A stretch of DNA of 46,755 bases from Actinomycetes bacterium (GTDB lineage: Bacteria > Actinomycetota > Thermoleophilia > RBG-16-64-13), in assembly GCA_024637095.1 (NCBI GenBank), contig JAGXFV010000023.1, positions 1 through 46,755 of the forward strand. The letters are read 5' to 3'. This document shows, one piece after another, positions 7,959 through 14,614 of the stretch. Under the pieces are notes generated by a model. That model searched no databases. It had not been told where the DNA came from and saw nothing but the letters and a program-made list of their open reading frames with translations. A program made the position numbers and the translations under genes. Positions within the stretch are counted from its first letter, which is position 1. Every line of letters starts with the position of its first letter.

Positions 7959-8142
7959 TCAGATCTCGTCGCCGTGCTCTTCGTTCCGGCCTCCATCCCT
8001 CTCGATCGCGAGCCGGGCCAGATAGAAGCTGACCACGGTGCTGATCACGATCCAGCCGAGGATGCCAAGGAGCAACGGGACGCCCCAGGAAGCTCGGAAG
8101 AGGACCGGCCAGCACACCCAGGGAAATGAAGATCCACAGCAT
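7959..8142 (-). pseudogene. Small two-helix membrane protein, frameshifted
   Basis: Read on the minus strand from ATG 8142, the frame encodes a hydrophobic segment MLWIFISLGVLAGP. It then loses sense about 45 bases later. Moving by one base gives WGVPLLLGILGWIVIS and a second hydrophobic helix, then a charged tail ending GDEI and TGA at 7961-7959. The joined protein would have two membrane spans and about 61 residues. Sense also extends upstream of the ATG (DLYRVLLIAG) until a TAG without an ordinary start codon, which suggests further damage. No family is recognised. It lies downstream of the lipoprotein gene on the same strand. A sequencing indel is possible. Confidence 0.4.
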
Positions 8143-8228
8143 GGCCGCGCCGGCTATTAGAAGGACCCGGTACAGGTCAATCCCCTAACTGAGGCAATCA
8201 GGTCGCGCAGCGGGGCGGCGCGTTACCG

Positions 8229-9299
8229 TCACGACGCCGGCTCGAACCTCACCGGAATCTCCTGCAGGTTCTCCTGGGAGCCGTCCTTGGCACTGTAGAC
8301 GTACACGATCAGGCCACCCAGACCGGGCTTCGCGTTCTCGTACTCAAGAGTGACGTCGAAGGTGCCCCTGGTACCGGTACCGCTTGTGGCCGTGACCGTG
8401 CGCTCCACCAGGATGAGGCCGTCGCCGTCGGCCAGCGTCGTCTGGAAGGTGGCTTCGAAGACGTTGGCGCTCCCGGTTACGCGCAGGGGACTGCTAACCA
8501 CATCCCCGACTGCCGGAGTTTCCACCAAGATGGCCGGGGCCACGTCCTCGAAGTATTCCCGTCCGACCGGTTCCTGCAGGAGAATGCCTTCTCCTCCGAA
8601 CACGGTGACCGCCTCACCATCCAGCATGAATTGCACGTTCTCGATACTGGGGAATTGAGTGAGCGTGAAGACCACCTGCGCGAGACGCAGGGTCATCGAG
8701 GTCGTGCCCCCACCCGAGGAGAATTCCTTGGAGAGATCGACCGTAGCGGTGGCGTTGGAGACGTTGATACCGAGGAGGGTGGTGCCGTCGGGAATGGCGG
8801 TCGCCATATTCACCGTCTCCTTCTCGAAGTCGGTGGGTCCTTCGAGCAGTTCTCCCATGGCGGCATCGGCGGTTTCAATTGTGTAAGGCACTGTCCGGTG
8901 GGCGGTGGCGATCTTCTCACCCGCCGCCGGGAAGTAAACGGATAGCGTGAGGTTCTCCGGCTTGCTGGGATCGTCCGCGGTGGTTGTGGTGTTCTGTCCG
9001 GGAGCTTGTGTGCTCGGAGTGGTCTCCGTCTCGCCGGAACCATCGGTGGTCTCGGCGCTGGTCACCGGGCCCGCCTCCTGGACGTCGTCGCCGTAACCGC
9101 ATCCGGTAAGGGCCATTAGGAAGCTCATCGAAGCGGCCAGGCCGAGGACGAAAAGCAAAGCCCCCCAGCGCCGCCGCTTGGTTCTGGTCCGGTCCGCGGC
9201 CTGACGCGTTGAGCGCATGGGAGGATCGGGCAGCCTTTCTTCCAGTTCGGCCTCTATCTTGACGTACGCCTCCCAGCCCCTGCGACCGGCCGTGTACAT
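8229..9299 (-). CDS. GerMN and Gmad2 domain lipoprotein
   Basis: A 356-residue exported protein. ATG 9299 is chosen because a GAGGGAG ribosome site sits just before it; the ATG at 9380 has none. A basic stretch precedes a hydrophobic segment (GALLFVLGLAASMSFLMALT) ending in LTGC, a plausible lipobox, so it is probably lipid-anchored outside the membrane. A Ser/Thr-rich linker follows. Next comes a GerMN domain (TLSVYFPAAGEKI to about VFGGEG) and a C-terminal Gmad2 immunoglobulin-like domain (VETPAVGDVVSSPLRVTGSA to the end). These domains are named from spore germination proteins but occur widely in non-sporulating Actinomycetota as cell-envelope lipoproteins. No other sporulation gene is in the window. 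The exact role is unknown. Confidence 0.85.
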   Translation of the reverse strand: MYTAGRRGWEAYVKIEAELEERLPDPPMRSTRQAADRTRTKRRRWGALLFVLGLAASMSFLMALTGCGYGDDVQEAGPVTSAETTDGSGETETTPSTQAPGQNTTTTADDPSKPENLTLSVYFPAAGEKIATAHRTVPYTIETADAAMGELLEGPTDFEKETVNMATAIPDGTTLLGINVSNATATVDLSKEFSSGGGTTSMTLRLAQVVFTLTQFPSIENVQFMLDGEAVTVFGGEGILLQEPVGREYFEDVAPAILVETPAVGDVVSSPLRVTGSANVFEATFQTTLADGDGLILVERTVTATSGTGTRGTFDVTLEYENAKPGLGGLIVYVYSAKDGSQENLQEIPVRFEPAS

Positions 9300-9429
9300 C
9301 GCTCCCTCGCTTTCTTTGCCCGCGCTCACGAAAAGCGGAGCGTTCGAGCCACGGCCTGCGGAGAAGGAAGATCCCACCATACGAGGAGGGGGCCGCTGTC
9401 GAACGCTCCGAAAGCAAGTGTCGCCCTAT

Positions 9430-9500
9430 CCGGTTACGCGTGCCGAACGCGTGAGTAACGATAGCGTTACGGAAGTCGCTGCGTCACGGGAGTAACTGAC
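9430..9500. promoter_or_regulatory. GTTACG-rich divergent control region
   Basis: Between the lipoprotein and the oxidoreductase, GTAACG (9455-9460) and CGTTAC (9465-9470) form a perfect inverted repeat with a 4-base spacer. Another GTTACG lies at 9433-9438, and GTAAC recurs near 9492. The same hexamer forms an inverted repeat at 7848-7875. It may be an operator shared by the two divergent genes. Confidence 0.3.
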
Positions 9501-9596
9501 GGTATTCTGGCCCAAACCCCTGCATAACCCGGCTCGAGTGGGTATCCTCTGCGTGCAGTGCGGGTGCAGTCCGGTCCATGGGGGGGAGTAGACGGC

Positions 9597-11216
9597 TTGG
9601 TCCTTTCGCGGCGAACTCGATTGTATCGAAGGTTGGCCGCACTCGCGGTTGGGGCATCGCTCCTGCTGGGTGCCGTCTGGTTGGCGTCCGATTCTTCTCT
9701 CATTCCTCAGCCACTGCGCGAGGCGCTTCCCGGGGGAGGGAACTCTCTGCCGGAAACGGCTTCGCCGGCCGAGGCTCAGGCGCGTCCCACAGGGGACCGA
9801 GCTTTCACCGAGGGTTTGCGGTCGGAGCCGTCGGAAGAATCCGCCCGCGAATCGGTGGGGGTGCGCGAGGTCGACGTGTTGATATACGGGACGACCACAG
9901 CAGGGGTTGGCGCGATACGGGCGCTCCAACTGGCAGAGGAAGGCCTTGGCCGGCGCCTGCGGGTGGCTTTGGTTTCGGGCGAGCGTCTGCTGGAGAGCCC
10001 GCTGGCCCAAGGTCTCTCGGTCGAGGACCGATACGGCAACCAAGGCATGTCCGGCTTTTACGGTGAGTTCCGCAAGAAGGTGGCCGCCACCTACGAAGCT
10101 GAGGGTTTGGACCCCGTTGTGGACGGGCGGATCCGCTACGAGCCCGAGGTCGCGCGGGAAGTTCTCCTGTCGTTTATCGAAGGGCATCCCGATGTCGTGT
10201 GGTTGAGCGGGGAGCTGCGGGCCGCCGAGGGCGCGGATGGGCACGGACCCCGCTACGCCGTGTTGGAGGAGCCGGACGGGAATGTCGTGCGCATCAACAC
10301 AAAGTATTTCGTCGACGCATCGCCCGAGGGTGATTTGGGTCGGCTGCTCGGGGCGTCTTACATGCTGGGCAAGGGCGACGAGCTCTACAACCAGCGCACC
10401 GGGCCTCATCCTGCCCCGCCTTCCCCGGCGAACGAGTTCGTCACCGCGCCGCAGCGCTTTAGCTTTCTTCTCACGCTTCAGGTGTACGAGGAGGAGGCCC
10501 CCTCGCTGGCCGGGTTCGAGCACGATTGGTACAGCAAGTCGACGTACGGTCCCTCTTTCGAATTTGCCGACCACCATCGGGAGGGCTTTGCCACGAGCTG
10601 GACCCTGCGTCACGTGCTGCCTCACGGCAAGCGGGAGCTGAACGAGGTGTGGTCCGACTATCCCGGCCACGAGGCGAGCTTCGACTGGGTGCTCTTCCCC
10701 GAGAAGCGCCCGGAGTTGCGGGAAGTAATGCTGAGCTACGTGCTCGACAAGTTGCGCTACATTCAGGAGCACGGATATCCCGAGATTGGCGTGGTCAACG
10801 TTCCCTCGAGGCCATACGTGCGCGATGGCGTGCGTTTTCGCGGGCTCGACTTCTACACGGGAGAAGATATTGACAGTGAGGTGGTTGATCGGCCCGTAGC
10901 CCACGGAGTCTACGCTCGGTATGACCGTCACGACCTTTCGCTGGGTTCCCTGCAGGACTCAGAGGCGGCGGAGGTTTTCGTGCCCATGGGAGCCCTGTTG
11001 CCTCGGCAGCATCCTTACCTGGTGGTTCCCACGGCCATTTCTGCCGACGAGAGCGCCATCTGCTCCGCGGTACGGATGGAGCCGGTCCGGGGCAACCTGG
11101 GGGGTGCCGCGGGCGTCATGGTCGCCGCTGCGGCTGCGAAGGGAATCGACCTGCACCAGCTGGAATACGAGACGGTTCGAGGAGAGTTGGAGCGGCAGGG
11201 CTACGACTTGAACTGA
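9597..11216 (+). CDS. Membrane-anchored FAD-dependent oxidoreductase
   Basis: A protein of about 539 residues from TTG 9597, which follows GGGGGGAG at a good distance; GTG 9558 is an in-frame alternative with no ribosome site. A basic start and hydrophobic segment (LAALAVGASLLLGAVWLA) predict export or an N-terminal anchor. After a Pro/Ala/Glu-rich linker comes VDVLIYGTTTAGVGAIRAL, a dinucleotide-binding start of the FAD_oxidored type. An internal NTKYFVDASPEGDLGRLLG block is typical of that family, and a closing segment (RGNLGGAAGVMVAAAA) supplies flavin contacts. Family members oxidise sugars or unknown metabolites; the substrate here is unknown. An extracytoplasmic location for a flavoenzyme lacking a Tat RR motif is unusual. 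The gene ends inside the 3' end of the convergent histidine kinase gene (16-base overlap). Confidence 0.8.
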   Translation: MVLSRRTRLYRRLAALAVGASLLLGAVWLASDSSLIPQPLREALPGGGNSLPETASPAEAQARPTGDRAFTEGLRSEPSEESARESVGVREVDVLIYGTTTAGVGAIRALQLAEEGLGRRLRVALVSGERLLESPLAQGLSVEDRYGNQGMSGFYGEFRKKVAATYEAEGLDPVVDGRIRYEPEVAREVLLSFIEGHPDVVWLSGELRAAEGADGHGPRYAVLEEPDGNVVRINTKYFVDASPEGDLGRLLGASYMLGKGDELYNQRTGPHPAPPSPANEFVTAPQRFSFLLTLQVYEEEAPSLAGFEHDWYSKSTYGPSFEFADHHREGFATSWTLRHVLPHGKRELNEVWSDYPGHEASFDWVLFPEKRPELREVMLSYVLDKLRYIQEHGYPEIGVVNVPSRPYVRDGVRFRGLDFYTGEDIDSEVVDRPVAHGVYARYDRHDLSLGSLQDSEAAEVFVPMGALLPRQHPYLVVPTAISADESAICSAVRMEPVRGNLGGAAGVMVAAAAAKGIDLHQLEYETVRGELERQGYDLN

Positions 11217-12727
11217 AGTGTGTCCTCATCCTCGTTTGCCAAGCCCGCCGAATCGGCGCGGGCGGGCAGCCGCAGGGTGAATCGCGTTCCCTCTTCCGGG
11301 CTGCTCTTCACGCTCACGGTTCCGCCAAGCAACCTGGCGTTCTCCCAAACGATAGCCAGTCCCAGCCCCGATCCCGGGCGCTCGCCCCGGCTGGGGTCTG
11401 TCTTATAGAAGCGGTCGAAAACACGTTCCTGGTGCTCGGCAAGGATCCCGAAGCCGAAGTCGGTCACCGATAGGGCGAGTTCTCCTGCCGCTGGACGCCC
11501 GCCGGCGGACTCGGCGGCGGCTCGAGCAGCCAACATAGTCGGTTGGAGCCTCCGCGCCTCCACCACTACCGGAGGCGCTCCGTGCCGCAGCGCGTTCTCC
11601 ACCAGATTGACGATGATGCGCTCCAAGCGTCGCGGATCGGTCCAGAGGGTGAGTTGGCGATCGCCGGTCACGCGAACCCCATCCGGCCAGTCGCGCGCCT
11701 CTCCCATCCGTTCCAGAAAGTCGATTATGGGCAACTCTACGCGGTTGAGGTCCACGGCCCCGGCGTCCAGGCGACTGATCTCCAGCAGATCGTCCACCAG
11801 GCGGCGCAACCGGGCGACGTCCCGGACGAGTAGCTCCGCCGCGCGGCGGGTCTCCACGGGAATGGTGCCGTCTGTGATCAACCTCAGCCGCTGCTCGAGC
11901 AGCGACGCCTCTCCGACCAAGGCCGATACCGGCGTGCGCAGCTCGTGGGCCACGTCCGCCGTGAACTGACGCTCGCGCCTCCGGGCGTCTTCCAGTTCCT
12001 CCATTCGCGCCTGCAGGCTGGAGGCCATCTGGTTGAAGTCGGCGGACAGCTCGCCGAATTCGTCGCGGCCTTCGGGCAGGCGGACATCTAGATTGCCCGC
12101 GGCCATGCGTCCGGCGGCCACCCGCGCCTCGTAGACCGGCCGGAGCACCCTCCCGGCAAGCCCCCAGCCAAGCAAGGCTCCGGCGAGTGCGAGCAACAAA
12201 CCGGCCACGGAGAGAAGCAGGCCCAGGCGGTCCAACAGCTCCTCCCGTTCCTCCTGCGGATAGAAGAAGTAAAGCCGTGCCTCGCCTCCGGGCAGCCGGC
12301 CTCCCACGACCAGGGTGGTCACGCTGTTGGGGTGAACGGGTTGGTAGCCCAGTTGTCCTCGCCCGACGGCGTCCTGCAGTTCAGGAGTGATCAGATCGCG
12401 CGAGGCTCCGGGACCCGACACCAGGGATTCGTCTCCTTCGGCGACGAGCGTCTCGAAATCTCCCCGGGTCGCGAGGGCCTGGAGCAGGCGCTCGAAGTCG
12501 GCTTGCGCAGGTTCGGCCGGCAGCAGGGCTTCGGCGAAGCGCAGGTTGAAGCGTGATTGAGCCAGGGCTTCGTCGATCGCCCGGTCGCGCAGGTAGATGC
12601 CCACCAGGAAATACGAGCCAAGGGTGACGACCAGTGCGGTCACCACCACCGCGCCCGCGAAGGCCATGCCCAAGCGGCGCCTGAGGTGTGTGGGCCTGCG
12701 GCGCGGAGGTGTCCCAGTGGGGGGCAT
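11201..12727 (-). CDS. Sensor histidine kinase (HAMP, HisKA, HATPase)
   Basis: A 508-residue membrane sensor. Two membrane spans (about 20-45 and 166-190) flank an extracytoplasmic domain of some 120 residues. HAMP follows (about 190-245, with DVRLPEGRDEFGELSADFNQM). The dimerisation domain has the phosphorylated His261 in FTADVAHELRTP. The ATP-binding domain has the N box NLVENALRHG, a G1-like DFGFGI and GSGLGLAI. It resembles MtrB/AfsQ2-type kinases of Actinomycetota. The start at 12727 lies 7 bases after the response-regulator stop, so the pair is co-transcribed, regulator first. Its 3' end overlaps the convergent oxidoreductase gene. The signal is not known. Confidence 0.93.
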   Translation of the reverse strand: MPPTGTPPRRRPTHLRRRLGMAFAGAVVVTALVVTLGSYFLVGIYLRDRAIDEALAQSRFNLRFAEALLPAEPAQADFERLLQALATRGDFETLVAEGDESLVSGPGASRDLITPELQDAVGRGQLGYQPVHPNSVTTLVVGGRLPGGEARLYFFYPQEEREELLDRLGLLLSVAGLLLALAGALLGWGLAGRVLRPVYEARVAAGRMAAGNLDVRLPEGRDEFGELSADFNQMASSLQARMEELEDARRRERQFTADVAHELRTPVSALVGEASLLEQRLRLITDGTIPVETRRAAELLVRDVARLRRLVDDLLEISRLDAGAVDLNRVELPIIDFLERMGEARDWPDGVRVTGDRQLTLWTDPRRLERIIVNLVENALRHGAPPVVVEARRLQPTMLAARAAAESAGGRPAAGELALSVTDFGFGILAEHQERVFDRFYKTDPSRGERPGSGLGLAIVWENARLLGGTVSVKSSPEEGTRFTLRLPARADSAGLANEDEDTLQFKS

Positions 12728-12734
12728 CAGCGGC

Positions 12735-13454
12735 TTAGTCCTCCGGCTTGGCCGCCTTATAGCCCACCCCCCGTACGGTGAGGATCAGTTTGGGCTCCGT
12801 GGGATCTGCCTCGATCTTCGAGCGAAGGCGCTGCACGTGCACGTCTACCAGTCGGCTGTCGCCCAGATAGGTGTAACCCCAGACCCTCTCCAGCAACTGA
12901 TCACGACTTAGTACCTGACCGGCGTGGCGCGCGAGTTCCAGCAGCAGGCGGAACTCCGTGGCGGTGAGGCGCAGTTCATCACCGTCGCGGACGACGCTGA
13001 AAGCATCAGGGTCAAGAGTGATGGGTCCCAGGTGAATCAGCGTGGCCGCGGCCTCACCCTGCTTGGCGGTCGAGCGCCGAAGAACGGATCTGATCCGCGC
13101 GACCAACTCGGGAAATTCGAATGGCTTGGTCAGGTAGTCGTCTGCGCCGGATTCCAGTCCCACCACGATATCGACGGTAGAGGTCCGGGCGGTGAGCATG
13201 ATGATCGGGGCCTGCGAACGGCGGCGGATCTCGCGGCAGACCTCGAAACCGTTCATCCCCGGGAGCATCACGTCGAGGAGCACCAAGTCGGGATCGTGAT
13301 CCTTGAAGGCAGCCAGTCCCTTGGGACCGTCCTGGGCCAGGTCAACGGTGAAACCCTCGCCGCGGAGGCCCATCTGCAGGACCTCTCTCAAGGAGGCGTC
13401 GTCTTCGATTACAAGGATGCGGGGATTGTCGAGCTTGCGCGTGTCTTTGTTCAT
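12735..13454 (-). CDS. OmpR-family response regulator
   Basis: A 239-residue DNA-binding response regulator. The receiver domain has the acidic pocket IEDD, the phosphorylated Asp61 in LVLLDVMLPG, Thr in MLTART and Lys in LTKPFEFPEL. The C-terminal winged helix begins near LTATEFRLLLEL and ends VRGVGYKA, typical of the OmpR/PhoB and MtrA/AfsQ1 group. ATG 13454 is chosen because the receiver begins a few residues later; upstream in-frame codons read as unrelated sequence. No ribosome site precedes it, but CATAAT lies only 6 bases before the ATG on the coding strand, which suggests a leaderless transcript. It is the first gene of the two-component operon with the kinase. Confidence 0.93.
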   Translation of the reverse strand: MNKDTRKLDNPRILVIEDDASLREVLQMGLRGEGFTVDLAQDGPKGLAAFKDHDPDLVLLDVMLPGMNGFEVCREIRRRSQAPIIMLTARTSTVDIVVGLESGADDYLTKPFEFPELVARIRSVLRRSTAKQGEAAATLIHLGPITLDPDAFSVVRDGDELRLTATEFRLLLELARHAGQVLSRDQLLERVWGYTYLGDSRLVDVHVQRLRSKIEADPTEPKLILTVRGVGYKAAKPED

Positions 13455-13554
13455 GTCTGCATTATGGCCGGAATCGGTGGGCCTAGTCCATAAATCCAGC
13501 GGCGAGGGCGCGATCGCGGTAGTCTTTCGGCAGTCATTCACGGTGGGAGGGATC

Positions 13555-13866
13555 ATGCGCGACGATCTGGTCAAGCTTTTGGCGGCATTGGGGTTCGTGT
13601 TCTTCGTGGTCCCCGTGGCGCTTGTGGTGATTCTGGGCTCGGGTGGCCCGGCGGACATCACCGACGTCGATTCCATCGTCGGCCTCGGCAGCCTGCTGGC
13701 GGCGGCCCTGGTCGGCGTTATCGGCGCCTGGCGCTCGATGCCGTCCCTGATCTGGGCGGCCGGTCTGGTCTTCGCGGTCATGTGGTTCATCGATGGATAT
13801 CTCCTCTGGATCGTCCCGGCCCTCTTGTTCCTCTCCGCAGGCATCATCTCCCTGGTTCGGTACTAG
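13555..13866 (+). CDS. Small membrane protein of unknown function
   Basis: A 103-residue hydrophobic protein starting at ATG 13555 with an excellent GGGAGG ribosome site. Three or four membrane segments are visible: LAALGFVFFVVPVALVVILG, then SLLAAALVGVIGAW, then IWAAGLVFAVMWFI and a closing IVPALLFLSAGIISLV. No family is recognised. It is divergent from the response regulator, with 100 bases between the starts, so the two-component system could control it. A Leu/Val/Ala-rich make-up and two small Gly/Ser loops are all that can be described. Confidence 0.7.
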   Translation: MRDDLVKLLAALGFVFFVVPVALVVILGSGGPADITDVDSIVGLGSLLAAALVGVIGAWRSMPSLIWAAGLVFAVMWFIDGYLLWIVPALLFLSAGIISLVRY

Positions 13867-14012
13867 GCCTCTCGGGGCGCCGCCCTCGGGGTCCGCCGCG
13901 CCCCCACTTCGGCGGCCGCCTCTCCATTTTTCTGTCCGCCCCCAGCGGTAGAATCTTCTTCACATCACAGCTTTTTCAAGGCGGCCAAAATAGTCGCGGC
14001 ACTTCTGGTAGG

Positions 14013-14058
14013 TCAAGATGTGGTGTGGTAGCGTACTCATGCGCACTAGATGTTGTGG
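14013..14058 (+). promoter_or_regulatory. Two NrdR-type boxes upstream of nrdR-nrdJ
   Basis: TCAAGATGTGGTGT (14013-14026) and ACTAGATGTTGTGG (14045-14058) share the AAGATG/TAGATG core followed by G/T-rich sequence and resemble NrdR boxes. Their starts are 32 bp apart, about three helical turns, as is typical of paired NrdR boxes. They lie about 100 bases before the nrdR start, so the operon is probably autoregulated and repressed when (d)ATP is high. The box match is from memory of the consensus. Confidence 0.6.
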
Positions 14059-14152
14059 ATTATGTAGAGGAAGCTGTGGAGAACTTGTTGATATCTTGGG
14101 GACGATCTGGGGAAACGGAGTACGCTCCTGGGGACACCCCTGGGGATAACTG

Positions 14153-14614
14153 ATGCGCTGTGCTTATTGCAAGCGGGGAGACACGCGGGTCGTCGATTCG
14201 CGAGACTCGGAGGGCCAGGACGCAGTACGCCGCCGCCGGGAATGCATGGCCTGCGGCCAGAGATTCACGACCTACGAGAAGGTCGAGGAGCCGGCGATCA
14301 GGGTCGCCAAGCGCGACGGAACCGTGGAGGAATTCCGGCCGGAGAAGCTCCTTCAGGGCGTGGTGCGGGCCTGTACCAAGCGCGAGGTCCCACTCACTCT
14401 GCTGGAAGATCTGGTGACGGATATCGAAGGTGAGCTTCGCGCGAGGGCGGACTACGAGGTGACGGCGGAGCATCTGGGCGAGATGGTGCTTGAGCGTTTG
14501 CAGGATATCGACCTCGTGGCGTACGTCCGCTTCGCGTCGGTCTACCGGCAGTTCGAAAGTGTTGAAGAGTTCAAGCGCGAGCTCGAGGAGCTCAGGAAAG
14601 AGGGGATCCGATGA
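14153..14614 (+). CDS. nrdR: Transcriptional repressor NrdR
   Basis: A 153-residue repressor of ribonucleotide reductase genes. The zinc ribbon is formed by CAYC near the start and CMAC about 30 residues later, in the signature MRCAYCKRGDTRVVDSR with RRRRECMACGQRFTTYE. An ATP-cone (about 50-140) begins VAKRDGTVEEFRPEKL and binds ATP or dATP, which controls DNA binding. Length is normal for the family. The ATG lies right after TAACTG with little ribosome-site signal. Its stop overlaps the nrdJ start by 4 bases (ATGA), so the two are translated together, and two NrdR-type boxes precede it. Confidence 0.96.
   Translation: MRCAYCKRGDTRVVDSRDSEGQDAVRRRRECMACGQRFTTYEKVEEPAIRVAKRDGTVEEFRPEKLLQGVVRACTKREVPLTLLEDLVTDIEGELRARADYEVTAEHLGEMVLERLQDIDLVAYVRFASVYRQFESVEEFKRELEELRKEGIR

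Noticed and set aside
9426-10931. A 501-codon minus-strand open frame opposite the FAD oxidoreductase
   Set aside because: Antisense shadow. The plus-strand frame has clear flavin-binding motifs, and the minus frame has none.
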